A stretch of DNA of 64,000 nucleotides from Pictodentalium vernedei. Its lineage: Eukaryota > Mollusca > Scaphopoda > Dentaliida > Dentaliidae. Shown one piece after another: positions 12,634 to 24,223 of this stretch. Under the pieces are notes generated by a model. That model did not search any database and was not told where the DNA came from. It saw nothing but the letters and a program-made list of their open reading frames with translations. The position numbers and the translations under genes are program-made. The stretch covers positions 252,346,581 to 252,410,580 of the forward strand of contig CM062290.1 of the NCBI GenBank assembly GCA_031216915.1. Direction: 5' to 3'. Within the stretch, counting starts at the first letter, position 1; each line of letters begins with the position of its first letter.

Positions 12634-13515
12634 TTAGGGCAAAAACCCAGGAACCCAATTTGAACAAACTTGAAACTGTCCCCCTCGAGATGTTGTATAT
12701 CAAATATGAAAGCAGTCTGACTGGTGGATTGGAAGATTTTTTAAAGAAATTCCCTCATATTCACCAAGTTCAAATTCGGGCTCCCATAGGGAGTCCAAAT
12801 ATCAACCCAGGACTCGATTTGAACAAATTTGAATCTGAACTTCCTAGAGATGTTGTATACCAAATATCAAAAGATTCTAACTGATGGTTCTGGAGAGAAT
12901 TTTTTTAATTTTGGAAACCAATTTATGGGTGCTATCAAGAGTAATGCCCTTGTGGTGCCGTGTGTGCATTGCAACTTTATTTGAACAAACTTGAATTAAC
13001 ATATAAGGAACAAGCATATCAAATTTGGCCCAGTGGTTTATGAGAAGTCGATGATGTAAAGTTCACGCTAGACGGATGGACGAGATGGAGGTACGATGAA
13101 CAGAAAGTGACCACTTAAGCAAGCTCCCCCTGACTTACAGTGGAGCTAAAAATAACAAAAAAAAAGTTTTGAAGTGTGAATTTCTCAGTTTTTATTCATT
13201 AAAGAATCAGTGATTTCTACAAAACATTGATTCGTTTAGTCAATATTATAGTCGTTTTGGGTGTCTACAGGATCCGAATATGGGACCCTTTCCCAATGAC
13301 ATTTTGGCATGATTTTCGATCCACTTGTCTAATTTGGATACAAATCTTCAGTTAAATGTAGGACCTGAGCAAGCCTCATCTCACAAAGGTATAGAAGAAC
13401 CATTAGGCAAACAGATCAAGTCCATACTTCATATTGCATCTTTGCGCCCATGAGGCAGAAGGATGACCAACCTCATGGTTATTAGAAGAGGCATTTAATC
13501 AACTAAAAGGTGAAT
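12634..13515 (+). repeat. family A relic and third copy of the unknown block
   Basis: Degraded family A units (CCAATTTGAACAAACTTGAA, CAAATATCAACCCAGGACTC) end at a damaged 3' terminus (TGACTTACAGTGGAGCTAAAA, about 13150). It is followed by the same downstream flank as at 8717 and 11038, then by a third copy of the unknown block (13330-13515). This copy is about 10% diverged, so it is older than the 2.3-kb duplication. Confidence 0.55.
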
Positions 13516-13696
13516 GAACCGTTCGAATATACGAGAATGTGTACTGTATCTTCCTAGAAACCTGGATATAGAACATGAAATGAGCTATGACTTACAGACT
13601 CATCACAGACCGTCCCCAAAATAATTCCCAGTTTCCTAGGTCTGTACAACCAATGAGTGTTCGGAGAAGAATATATTACTCCAAATAATGATCCCA

Positions 13697-15868
13697 AATG
13701 AAAGTGTCAATGACACTGTAGCTCAACTTGTCAAGACAAAGACATGTACATGTATAGTATGTGACACAGCAATGACAAACATCTAGGTAATGACCTGATA
13801 ACAAAGGTACATAGAAAGTATTGTAATGGTCTGTACATGAATACTGACCGTTGCCTGTAACAAATGTATAGGTAAAGTATTGTAAAGGTGGGTGACAGTC
13901 AGATGCTAAACTAGAAAAGAAATCTTAGTCCCAGAGTGGGTCTGACTGAACCCCAAAATATTTGTTCTCATAGCACAGTGATAACAAAGGCACCCCAAAA
14001 CACACTCGTTCCTGTCCCAAGGTGAAAACAAAAGTACTCCAGAAGTTTTGTGAAGATCAGTTCATAAATACGAGCTGTATAGAACTTGTGACAAAAAACT
14101 GATTGGACCTAATTTCGGTACAAAATGGCCACTGGCAGCCATCTTGAATTTTGGACCGTACCCAGAAACACTCATTCTCATCCCAAGGAGATAACAAAGG
14201 TACCCAAGAAGTTTTGTGAAGATCGGTTCATAAATACAGCCTCTACCGTGAGCCGTATTGACATGTGTGCTTACATTGTGTAAGTAGCACTGAATAAATC
14301 AAAGTTCATCTAATTTGCATAATTTCGGCACGAAAAAAAACCCCTTACAATATGTGATGTATTCCATGTTACTAAACATTCATACAAAAATTTATTCAAA
14401 TCAGAAATTTCATACAGAAGTTCTATACAAAAGACTGATTGCACTAATTTTGGTACAAAATGGCTGCTGGTGGCCATCTTGAATTTCGGACCACACCCAA
14501 AAACACTCGCTCTCATCCCACGGTGATAACAAAGGTACCCAAGAAGTTTCGTAAAGATTGGTTCATAAATATGGCCTCTAGTCTGAGCTGTATAGAAGAT
14601 GTGTACAAAAAACTGATTAGACCTAATTTCGGTACAAAATGGCCACTGGCAGCCATCTTGAATTTTAGACCGCACCCAGAAACACTCGTTCTCGTCCCAA
14701 GGTGATAACAAAGGTACCCAAGACATTTCGTGAAGATCAGTTCATAAATACAGACTCTAGTCTGAGCCGTATTGACATGTGTACTTACTGTGTGTAAGTC
14801 GCACTGAAAAAATCAAAGTTCATCTAATTTGCATAATTTCTGCACGAGAAAAAAACCCGTATTATATGTGATGCATCCCATGGTACTAAACATTCACACA
14901 AAATAATTATTCAAATCAGGGCTTTCATATGGAAGTTCTGTGCAAAAATCTGATTGCACCTAATTTTGTACAAAATGGCTGCCATCGGCCATCTTGAATT
15001 TCGGACCGGACCCCAAAACACTCGTTCTCGTTCCAAGGTGATACCAAAGGTACCCAAGAAGTTTCGTAAAGATCGGTTCATAAATACGGCCTCTAGCCCG
15101 AGCCGTATTGGCATTTGCACTTACAGTGCTGAAAGTAACCCAAAAAAACATCAAAATTAGTCGAATTTGCACAATTTACGTACGAGAAAAAAACCCGTAT
15201 TATATGTGATGTATCCCATGGTACTAAACATTCATACTAAAAAATATTCAAATCAGAGCTTTCATATGGAAGTTCTGTACAAAAAACAGATTTCTGCATC
15301 GTCGGTACAAAATGGCAGCTGGCAGCCATCTTGAATTTCGGACCGCACCCAAAAACACTCGTTCTCGTCCCACGGTCATAACAAAGGTACCCAAGAAGTT
15401 TCGTAAAGATTGGTTCATAAATACGGCCTCTAGCCCGAGCCATAGCAGCTTGGCACTTACAGCTCTGAAAGTAACACTAAATAAATCAAAGTCAGTCTAA
15501 TTTGCATAATTTACGCACGAGAAAAAAACCTGTATTATATATGATGTATCCCATGGTACTAAACATTTATACAAAACTTTATTCAAATCAGAACTTTCAT
15601 ACAGAAGTTCTGTACAAAAAACTGATTTTTGCATCATCGGTACAAAATGGCCACTGGCAGCCATCTTGAATTTCAGACCACACCTAAAAACACTCGTTCC
15701 CGTCCCAGGGTCATAACAAAGGTACACAAGAAGTTTCGTAAAGATCGGTTCATAAATACGACCTCTAGCCCGAGCCATAGCCAATTGTTGACGTACGGAC
15801 AGACGGACAGACGGACGACGGACCATGACAATAGCTCAAATTTGACTTCGTCAAAGTTGAGCTAAAAA
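13697..15868 (+). mobile_element. rolling-circle element, family C, with ~335-bp core satellite
   Basis: The 5' end is AATGAAAGTGTCAATGACAC followed by GTAGCTCAACTTGTCAA. The 3' end is the hairpin TTTGAC-TTC-GTCAAA then GTTGAGCTAAAA (15841-15868), complementary to the 5' GCTCAACTT. The core has about six units containing GGTACAAAATGGCCACTGGC, GAATTTCGGACCGCACCCA, AACAAAGGTACCCAAGAAGT and CGGTTCATAAATACGGCCTC. Spacing is about 335 bp, except one 180-bp unit near 14430-14608. A GGACAGACGG tract precedes the 3' end. Confidence 0.7.
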
Positions 15869-16680
15869 TGAGAACATATACATCGACGGCCTATTGGCAG
15901 TTCCATAACTGAACCAAATAGCCCCAAAATTCCCATAAGCTCTATAAGCAGAGCAAGAATTTATATCGTCTGTCAACAATGCGTCTGACTAATAATAGAC
16001 ATTACGCATGCGAGCAATGAAATCCCGCATATACTCATCTGAATACAGCTTGTAACCACGGTATGACCGAGTGATACAAGTGTAACCAGGAAACTGAATA
16101 ATACAATGTTAATATGCAGTTAACTGAGTAAAAAAAACTCCTATATCGTAAGCAAGGCCAGACCGCCCTGAGCGAGATTTTTCTGAGTGGACTAATTGCC
16201 ACATTGGAGAATGTTACCCAGATAACTGACAAGTCAACCATACAGGTACACAAAGGCTAGCAATTTTATTGATAAAGAATCATATGCTCGTATATGACTT
16301 ATAAATGAACAACCACAGGAAACAAACAAGTGGATGTGCCCATGAGGACACCGTTAGAACACGATTCAGCCGCCAATCGAGAAGCTATGAAAGGCATATC
16401 GAACCCCCTCACCCGCATTACTTGAATTGTTCTTGTGTTAGTCATGAAATGGAATAGAAACCGTAGGGCTTCCTCATGTCTGTCCAACTCCATAATGCCA
16501 ATAAGGACGTAGAGGGACGTGAAGAACAAATACACCGTATCGACATAATCACACTGGGTAAATATGGTGTCATTAATAGGGCTTATCGTCTTATATAACT
16601 AACACCAAACCATACCGGTAGGAAGAGAATAACCTCTTCTAACATGCGGTATCATACCCGATAGGATAACAAACTCCTAA
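15869..16680. other. unassigned, possibly part of a DIRS-like relic
   Basis: No convincing frame and no repeat shared with other parts of the window. It lies downstream (on the minus strand) of the DIRS-like reverse-transcriptase relic, so it may be the rest of that element. Confidence 0.3.
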
Positions 16681-16689
16681 GCAGCTAAA

Positions 16690-17340
16690 GGTCTTCCTAT
16701 ACATGAAGACAATAAAAGGCTGATAACTGCGGTCTTAGAAGCTCATAAGGAGACTTACAATGCTAGCCATAGCTTATAAGTCTTCATCTCCGTGAAGACA
16801 GATATATCGGTGTAAGTTGCGACCTTGAAGGCTCACAGAACGGAGACTTACAACTATCGTCGAGTAAGGTAGGGAACGAGGAGCCGCTATTTAACAGCCC
16901 TAAATTCCCAGACAGCAGTCCCCAGAGAAAATAAATTCAGCTATGTCACTGCATAATAACTGAAACAATCTCACTTATGATTCTAGCTAGGCTACTATGG
17001 TGTAAACAATAAGACTCAAGTCTATGACACCAATGGAAACAAACCGAAAAGCACTGTACCTTATCGGTTGTAATCCCAAAAGACAGCCGTCATAACCTGG
17101 CTAACGTAGCTAGAAGTCTTCCTCTTCGTGAAGAGATATTCGTTGTAACTAGTGACTTGAAAGCTCACTAATTGGAGACTTACAACCATCGTCGCACAAG
17201 GCAGGGAGTGACAAGCCGCTACTCTAACAGCTGTAATTCTCAGAGACAGTAATCTCAAGGTAGCTATGCAGTTATGTGTCTTCATCTACCTGAAGACATA
17301 TCTGTCACTTGTGGCCTAGAGAGCTCGCTAAATGGAGACA
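16690..17340 (+). repeat. four spaced GTCTTC…GAAGAC hairpins with a shared downstream motif
   Basis: Hairpins at about 16691-16711, 16781-16800, 17107-17126 and 17279-17300 have the form GTCTTC-(6-8 nt)-GAAGAC. Each is followed about 40 nt later by AGCTC followed about 8 nt on by GGAGAC and AC-rich sequence, and units 2 and 3 continue alike (AACNATCGTCG…AAGGNAGGGA…GCCGCTA). Spacing is uneven, unlike a simple satellite. Function unknown; the region lies next to a decayed DIRS-like fragment. Confidence 0.6.
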
Positions 17341-17519
17341 TCCACAATGACATTAAATGTTTTGATGCCAAGGAATAGAACACTGAGAGGGAAAAAACCT
17401 ACTTTTTCCCTCTAACGGCTCTACTCCAAACAAGACAGCTGTCTCAGCCTATCTAGGCACTATTCGTCCGACTTCAGGACAAAAAACAGGTAATTTGAAA
17501 TAACCTGGAGAATATTTCG

Positions 17520-18060
17520 AAAACCTCTATTGCTTTTCTTCAATAGGAGAGCCTATACCTCCACAAGGAGAGACTCTCTTGGAAGAATTCCCCGGAAGAT
17601 TTGACCAACATGAACTTGTAGTAAGTGGAGCTTTGCCCGGACTGATAGCCGCTACATACTACATACTCATCCACTGATCTTTCGCAATTTTCATCCACTT
17701 TTTTGTGAGGTTGATAACCTTCCACTAAGTGGAAAGCAACAGAAGTCTATTTTTGACGATCTCTATTGCTTCCTTCAGTAAGAGAGCCTGTACCTCCATC
17801 AGGAGCGACTCCCTTTTGAAGATATCCGCAGGAAGATTCGTCCAACTCAGACATTTTGTAAGTGGGGGTTATGTTCGGAATCATAGCCGTAGGCCTTCCG
17901 AGACAACACTTTACCCACTGATCTTCTGTGACATAAAACCAGTTGATAACCTTCCGTCATCTGGTAAGCAATAGAGGTCTTATTTATCACCTGCACAACT
18001 AACGAGGCTTACGGAAGGAGAAACCACGCCCTCCCCGCGAAGAACCTCATCCAGTCTAGG
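17520..18060 (-). pseudogene. DIRS-like reverse transcriptase N-terminal relic, internally duplicated
   Basis: On the minus strand, broken frames give segments such as KVINLTKKWMKIAKDQW and SLLMEVQALLLKEAIEIV. These resemble the start of DIRS-element reverse transcriptases, where a W…W-rich stretch is followed by EVQALLxKxAIExV (family knowledge, recalled, not searched). A ~235-bp stretch is present twice (about 17520-17745 and 17755-17975, roughly 70% alike). Both copies contain stops and frame shifts, and the catalytic FADD-type motif is not visible, so it is dead. It could instead be a chance resemblance, because only a short stretch matches. Confidence 0.4.
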
Positions 18061-18240
18061 GGCGTCTGACCTACAGTACTGTGATCACAAAAGTGGTCTT
18101 TTAGCCGACCTGATCGATGCAGATTTAAACAAAGTCGCGACTGAGAAAGGCGATTTTGTGTTAAGAACAAACGAAATCGGGCAAAAATTGAAAGAAAATC
18201 GCGATTCATCTTTGATGACCCAAGAGACGAGTCTTTAATT
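18061..18240 (-). other. CpG-rich module ending in GTGATCACAGTACTGTA (copy 1)
   Basis: On the minus strand a TCGCGA/ATCGAT-rich stretch is followed by GACCACTTTTGTGATCACAG and TACTGTA, then AGACTGGATGAGG about 17 bp later. The same block appears at 29750-29975 (plus strand) and 62860-63100 (minus strand). In one frame the block reads TTFVITVL then a stop. This copy has several stops and is not coding as it stands. Confidence 0.55.
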
Positions 18241-18642
18241 GAAAAGGAAAGAATCGATTATAACGACAATCGATACAACATGGTTTCAGATTGACACACA
18301 TGTATATAACGAAACATTGTACATGCATAATATTAACAAGCGCAAAATTCTAAGGCAGAAGACCATTTATTAAACTTACGCCAATCGCATCATTTTTGAT
18401 GTGACCAATTTACAAAGTAAATCTATTATGTAAATACACTTTACATGTAACAACACGACAAGTCTGAAGTATTGTAACAACTGCGGTATAATCAGAAATC
18501 GAAGCACAGTTATAAACATTCAAAATAGGCATTTATTTTTAGTGATTACTCTGCGGGAAAAGCATTTATCAGTTCATTTCTAGTGAATGTAGTCTCGTTT
18601 ATAAACGATTATAAACATGGTTGCAAACGATGATAAACAAAT
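18241..18642. other. non-coding, nothing recognised
   Basis: AT-rich sequence without frames or shared repeats. It contains several ATAAACGATTATAAACATGG-like short words near 18598-18640. Confidence 0.4.
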
Positions 18643-19745
18643 ACAAGAGGCCCCAGGGGGCCTGAGGGCGCTCACCTGACATGGTAGTCTAAATATCAAA
18701 CCAGGGACTTGACTTGAATAAGCTGCATACGCCCCTCCTAAGAAAAGCATTTACCAACTAGATGAAGCGATTGTGTCCACACAATACACTGGATTTTCCT
18801 TCTATTTTCAGTTCCTGCACTTTTACGTCCCAAAATTGAGATAAACGCATAAAAAACAGATTTTTTTCCCAAACAAAATATTTTCAGCCTAAATTTATTT
18901 TTTTTCTTCTTAAAACGCATAAAAAACCAAAAAACTAATTTCCGGATTTTTGGTCCAAAATTTTCTGAGTCCCACCCGGACTCCAAATTTTCAGTGCATA
19001 AAAAAAAATGTTTTTTGTCTAAAAGTTGACCGAAACGCAAAAAAAAAAAAAAAAATTTACGGATTTTGGTCCAAAATTTCTAAGTCTGGAATGGAACCCC
19101 AAATTTTCAGCCTAAATATGAACCCAGGGACTTGGCTTGAACAAACTTGAATCTCACCCCTCTAAGGATGCTGCATACCAAATATCAAAAGATTCTTATT
19201 GGTAGATCTGGAGAAGAAGATTTTTAAAGAATATTCCTCATACTGCACTAATTTAAACATTTGGGCCCCCATAGAGAGCCCAAATATGGACCCAGGGAAT
19301 TGATTTCAATAAACGTGAGAAACAATCTTCCAAAGATGTTACATGTGAAATTTGAAAGCTTTTGGAGCAGTGGTTTGGGAGAAAAGTAGTCTTACATGTT
19401 TTTCCCATTACCCACGGTGTTAAAAAATGCTGACTCAGCACTTTTTCCAAGTCCCCAAAAAGTACCCCATGATAAAACCGATAGCAATTTTTTTGGACCA
19501 TTCCATTCTGTTGGTCGTAAGGAAGGTTTACACCAAATAAGAATTCTCAGTGCTGTGTAGTTTTGGAGATATGGGCATTTTAATTTTTTTCTCTTTTTAG
19601 CTCCAGCGGTTCCCATGGGGCGACGGGAAGAACAATTTGGGCATAAATTAAGTATTTATGACCCAATGAGCCCTCATATCAAATTTGGTTCAAATCTGCC
19701 TCTCGGCTTGGAAAATAGAAATTTTGGGAGTGGCAAAAATTTTTG

Positions 19746-19765
19746 CCCCCCCCCCCCCCCCCCCC
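19746..19765. repeat. poly-C tract
   Basis: About 20 consecutive C in the right arm of a family A element, where the other copies have only CCCC. It is therefore a local homopolymer expansion or an assembly effect. Confidence 0.85.
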
Positions 19766-20418
19766 ATAACGAAGGTAAATAATGCCCGACAAACTTCTCT
19801 TAAACAAATTTGACTCTAAACCTCAAAAGGACTCTGTATACCACATATCAAGTCTCTGTTAAGCTATGGTCCCACCGACGACGCTGCTGGCCGTTAGTCG
19901 GCGTTTCATGAATTATCCATTTTTTTTTTTAAATCTGGCGTTTCTCCAAGTTTCATTTCAAACTTGATGAAACGTAGGTATCTACGTTAAGCTAACGCTA
20001 GATGTAGGTTTAGCCTACACATGTCTACGTCTAAAAAGTAAGATGTAAGTTCGCTTAAGTTTCTCTACGTCCAGATTGTACGTTTCATGCGCGTTTCATG
20101 AAGTTTGGGTCACGTTAGGGTGAAGTTTGCAAAGTAAGTGTTACGTTTCTTCAGACTTTTCATACGTTTTCACATGTTCGGTTGACACACGATGTACATT
20201 AGGTGTAAGTTTGTGGCATTCATCTTAAGTTTACCCTACGTTTTACCCAAATTTTAAGACGTTTGCAAAGTACAATGTACGTTTAGCTGACGTTTAACCC
20301 GTTTGGGGTACGTTTCCAATGTACATACTACGTCAATCCTACGTTTATATTTCAAAAAAAAAAATTTTTTTCTTCTTTTTTCCTCACGTTTGCACCAAGT
20401 TTGGTGACGCTTGGTCCC

Positions 20419-20431
20419 TGAGTATATATAT
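20419..20431 (+). promoter_or_regulatory. TATA-like box inside the Harbinger-like element
   Basis: GAGTATATATATTTCACC lies about 105 bp upstream of the small frame at 20535. It could be the core promoter of the ancestral transposase gene kept in a deletion derivative. The call rests on sequence alone. Confidence 0.3.
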
Positions 20432-20534
20432 TTCACCAACTCTCGATGACATTTCATTTGTGAATGTGATGCTGAAGAGAATACATCAGAATACCCAAAA
20501 ATATTTTTGAGATTTCTACATTTTTTGGTGAAAA

Positions 20535-20651
20535 ATGGCAAATGATGTGATACAAGTTGGACGTGTGTTACAAGCTGTTATGCATGTACAACAAGAGGGG
20601 CTTAGAAATGCCATCCAGATGGTGAATGTGTTACAGAGGGAAGAACCCTAG
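20535..20651 (+). CDS. 38-codon frame, possible start of a deleted transposon gene
   Basis: The frame begins MANDVIQVGRVLQAVMHVQQ and ends at TAG after EGLRN…LQREEP. It is the one stretch of the Harbinger-like element without the ACGTTT words around it. It begins about 105 bp after a TATA-like box and its composition is protein-like (amphipathic, many V, Q and L). I infer it is the remaining 5' coding end of the transposase or the Myb-like accessory gene of a full-length element whose middle was lost. I do not recognise the sequence, and it is too short to exclude chance. Confidence 0.25.
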   Translation: MANDVIQVGRVLQAVMHVQQEGLRNAIQMVNVLQREEP

Positions 20652-21402
20652 CGGCAGGTGCTTTCACAAACGTGATGCTAACGCCACCTGTACGTTACTT
20701 AAATTTCACAAATGTGGACCAAGCGTAGAGAAAAGTGGAGAAAATAGATTTCTGGAATGAAAATCACCTGTACTTTTACTTAACGTAGCCCTTACTTAAC
20801 AATCGTAGATTAAACTTCATGCTTACTTTGTGAAACGTGATGTTTACTTTCAGAAACGCCGAGTAGGTGTTGGGAAAATTATTTTTTGTCATAACTAATC
20901 CACTACGTTTATGTCAGGTTTGAAAAGTACAGGCTACGCTCACAAAGTACAACGTACGCATGTAAAGTACAGGCTACGCTTCCACTACGTTTTGTCAAGT
21001 TTTTAAGGTCACCGGGTACAAATGCCATGCTTGGGGTGTAATTTTAAACTCTTGAAAAGTTTGGAATTTTGACCCTACGCTCGCAATCATCTCCACGTCT
21101 CATCTCGCTTGTTGAAGTACAGCTTACGCTCCCCTACCGTTTCTCAACGTTTTGACAAGGTTTTTTTTTCCATTTTCAGACGTAGGGTTGACAGCACGTT
21201 GGTGGGACCGTAGCTTTACTGGTGGTTCATTAGAAGATTTTCAAAAAATTGGGCCATTTTTTCCACACACCTCTGCTCAATATGAGCCGAAACCTAATAT
21301 GCAAATCTACAGTACAGAAGTACTGTCACATGTAACCATGATTTTTCTTGTAAAGCGCCATGGAACTTTTTATTATTGTGAAATGAGCGCTATATAAATA
21401 TC

Positions 21403-21433
<31 letters not shown>

Positions 21434-21814
21434 TGCCCAAAAATCAAAATGCCCCTATATAACCAATTCTTACATGAAATTTAATTAAAATGTGGCCAGT
21501 GGTTTAGGAGAAAAAGGCTCAAACACCACCTTCACATAGGACGACGGATGAAGAGTGATAAGAAAAGCTCACCCTGACTTTCAGTCAGGTGAGCTAAAAA
21601 CACGAAGATACCCGGAACTACAACTGTATAACCGCATGCTGACTAATATGACCTATATTGGTACCCATTATTAACATTACACAGACGGGGAGGGTCCGTT
21701 AAAAATTAATTTGGTATATTTCTATTATTTGCTGGCTGTTAACATCAACCCCACCCCCCCCCCCCCTCCCAAGACAAATTAAAAAGATATGAAACTTAGA
21801 TGTGAGTCTTCCAT

Positions 21815-22100
21815 TTAAGACGTGTGTCGCCTGCACTATATTTTAATATTTCAGACAGAATTCTAAGTGGAAAAGGGGCATAACTCTGGAAAAAATACAG
21901 CGGATCAAAAAATAAAATAGGAGGTGCACAATGCCATTATGTGATAAAGAATCACTGAAAGTTTCATCAAAATCCATTCATAGGTTAAAGAGGAGTGACG
22001 GATAAGAGAAAGTGTGACGCGGTCGACGACGCGGACAATGCAAGACGACAAAAGTAATCCCTATATGTCGCTCCTCACTTTGTGGGGCAGGCGACACAAA
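21815..22100 (+). mobile_element. short rolling-circle element, family F
   Basis: GTGTCGCCTGC (21834-21844) and its exact complement GCAGGCGACAC (22087-22097) followed by AAAAA form an 11-bp subterminal inverted repeat. The 3' repeat is preceded by a small hairpin CCTCAC-TTT-GTGGGG. The inside has a single core unit (GGGGCATAACTCTGGAAAAA, TTAAAGAGGAGTGACGGATA) related to the tandem units at 40320-41535. It is the simplest example of the A/B/C/D design. Confidence 0.6.
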
Positions 22101-22930
22101 AATCATCTGTAGGCCTATAGTTATACAAAACGGATCCCTTCCACCAACTGGCGATACCACTGCAAACGCTACTCATTTCCTTAAAGCGGTTACCATGTGG
22201 CCTCAAACATGTGTACATCTCGCCCTGCTCTTGAGTCGCAAACATTGAAGAAACTTCATTTCAGCATAAATTCTGAAAGGCCTGATCGTCTCAAATATTG
22301 TAATTCCCCAGCCTTTTCACGCTGTGTAATGTGAGGTGTCATTTACCACTGAATAAAGGTGCCAGCCCCTATCTATGACACCCCCATCCCCAATCTACCA
22401 ACTAACGCTTGAAGAATGAATGAATAAAGACTTAAATTTCACAATCCAGATTTTCGGACTCCCTTTTTATATGGATCTCAGTGTGTGGTATATTGATATT
22501 ATGTCACTTTCATTCACTTGAATTCAATAATATGTGCTAAAAAAAACTGAAAACACGGTAAAATTTTAATTATCCATTTTATTCATTATATGCGCCAATT
22601 TTAAACTTTATTTAAAGTCAAAACACAGCCTACAATGCATAACATTCGTAAAAGGGTCACTGCTCATCACATGCTTTTAATTGGAGGACAAATCGTCCTA
22701 ATCAAGTTTGGCCCAGACATTCGTCGTGCTGACGAGAAGGACCTTCATGACATGGGCCCTTGCCGATGCGTGTTACTGAAATTTACCTGTTGCAGTTCAT
22801 CTGACGGGAGAGGTATACCACTAAACCACCATGGAAAGGAATTTTCCACCCAGCAATTATTTTCAAGTTTAAGGGATCAACAGCAGAAATGCCAGCAGTA
22901 CTTGAAAGATTGTCAGCGGTGCCCAAACTT
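22101..22930. other. non-coding with one unassigned 101-codon frame
   Basis: Mostly AT-rich and featureless. One plus-strand frame (22635-22940) is moderately protein-like, with several Cys and His and a region VRIGGQ-like near its start (IGGQIVLIKFGPDIRRADEK). I recognise no domain, and it runs into the family C element that follows. Treat as hypothetical at best. Confidence 0.25.
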
Positions 22931-23825
22931 TTACTCTTAAATGTAATGAAAGTGTGTGACACACCAATGACAAACATCTAGGTAATGACCTGATAACAAA
23001 GGTACATGTAAAGTATTATAACGGTCTGTACATAAATGCTGACGCTAGCCTGTAACAAATATATAGGTAAAGTATTGTAAAAGTGGGGTGACAGTTAGGT
23101 GCTAAACTACAAAAGAAATCTTTGAGTCCCAGAGTGTGGCTGACCGAACGCAAAAACTATTTGTTCTCATAGCAGTGATAACAAAGGCACCCAAAAACAC
23201 TCATTCCTGTCACAAAGTGATAACAAAGGTACCCCAAGAAGTTTCGTGAAGATCAGTTCATAAATACAGACTCTAGCCCAAGCCGTATTGACATGTGCAC
23301 TTATTGTGTATAAGTAGCACTGAACAAATCAAAGTTCATTTAATTTGCATAATTTATGCACCAGAAAAAGACCTGTATTGTATGTGATGTATTGCATGTT
23401 ACTAAACATTCCTACAAAACTTTATTCAAATCAGAACTTTCATACAGAAGTTCTGTACAAAAAACTGATTGCACTAATTTTGGTATCTTGAATTTTGGAC
23501 CGCACCCAAAAACACTCGTTCTCATCCCACAGTGATGACAAAGGAACCCAAGAAGTTTAATAAACATAGGTTCATAAATACGGCCTCTAGCCTGAGCCGT
23601 ATAGAAGTTGTGTACAAAAAATGATTGGACCTAATTTCGGTACAAAACGGCCACTGGCAGCCATCTTGAATTTTGGACCACAGCCAGAAACACTCGTTCT
23701 CATCCCAAGGCAGGAAAAAATGTACCCAAGAAGTTTTGTGAAGATCGGTTCATAAATACAGCCTAGATCTAGCCCAAGCCGCATTGACACATGCACTTAG
23801 TGTGTATAGGTTGCACTGAATAAAT

Positions 23826-24175
23826 TTATTTATTTACTTATTGGTGTTTTAAGGTCACATATTTCTGCACAATGGCTAATCATGACCACGACAGTTTTAC
23901 GGGTGGAGTACCTAGAGAGAACCACTGAGCAATGGCAAGCAACTGTCAGCTCCCCATCATACTAACTCCACACAAGCAGGGTTAGCATTGGTTGAAGACA
24001 GGTGCACCAACGACGTGCAGTTCGCCTTAGTACACAACGTCACCATGCCCCCACGTAGGCAATGGGAGTGAAGTGTGTTGCCTGAGGACACAACGCTATT
24101 GCCGCAGGTGAGATTCGAACCGAGGACCTCTCGGTTTACAGCCTGCACCTCTGCCTACTGAGCCACCACGCCCCC
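23826..24175 (-). mobile_element. tRNA-type SINE in family C
   Basis: The (TTTA)n tail complement lies at the left and the tRNA-like head with B box complement GATTCGAACCGAGG and A box complement lies at the right. The 11-bp target duplication ACTGAATAAAT (23815-23825 and 24176-24186) is perfect. A ~12-bp gap near 23906 removes part of the GGAGGAAGCCGGAG block. Confidence 0.85.
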
Positions 24176-24223
24176 ACTGAATAAATCAAAGTTCAACTAA
24201 TTTGCATAACTCCTGCACGAGAA

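Larger units (their letters stand above)
19862..21215. mobile_element. PIF/Harbinger-like element, 1354 bp, TSD TTA
   Basis: Terminal inverted repeats AGCTATGGTCCCACC (left) and AGCTACGGTCCCACC (right, reverse-complemented) match at 14 of 15 positions. TTA flanks both ends (19859-19861 and 21216-21218). The family A copy at 25985-25995 shows the empty site (CTCTG-CTA-CTGG). TWA duplications are typical of PIF/Harbinger (family knowledge). The interior is unusual: dozens of ACGTTT/TACGTT/AAGTACA words with no fixed period. No full transposase is present. Confidence 0.7.
18643..21598 (+). mobile_element. rolling-circle element, family A (diverged sub-family), split
   Basis: Begins ACAAGAGGCCCCAGGGGGCC with GCTCACCTGAC, and ends with a perfect hairpin CCTGACT-TTC-AGTCAGG and TGAGCTAAAA (21573-21598). 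The core has about two diverged family A units. The right arm shares the CTGACTCAGCAC hairpin and the AACTTCTCTT…ACCTCAAAAGGA region with 25535-26262. A Harbinger-like element (19862-21215) sits in the right arm; the copy at 25985 shows the uninterrupted sequence. Confidence 0.7.

Noticed and set aside
14310..15865. Overlapping frames on both strands with RGRIYEPIFTKLLGYL and EFRT…KNTRSRP repeats
   Set aside because: They are translations of the ~335-bp family C satellite in both directions; no unit continues into the next without a stop.
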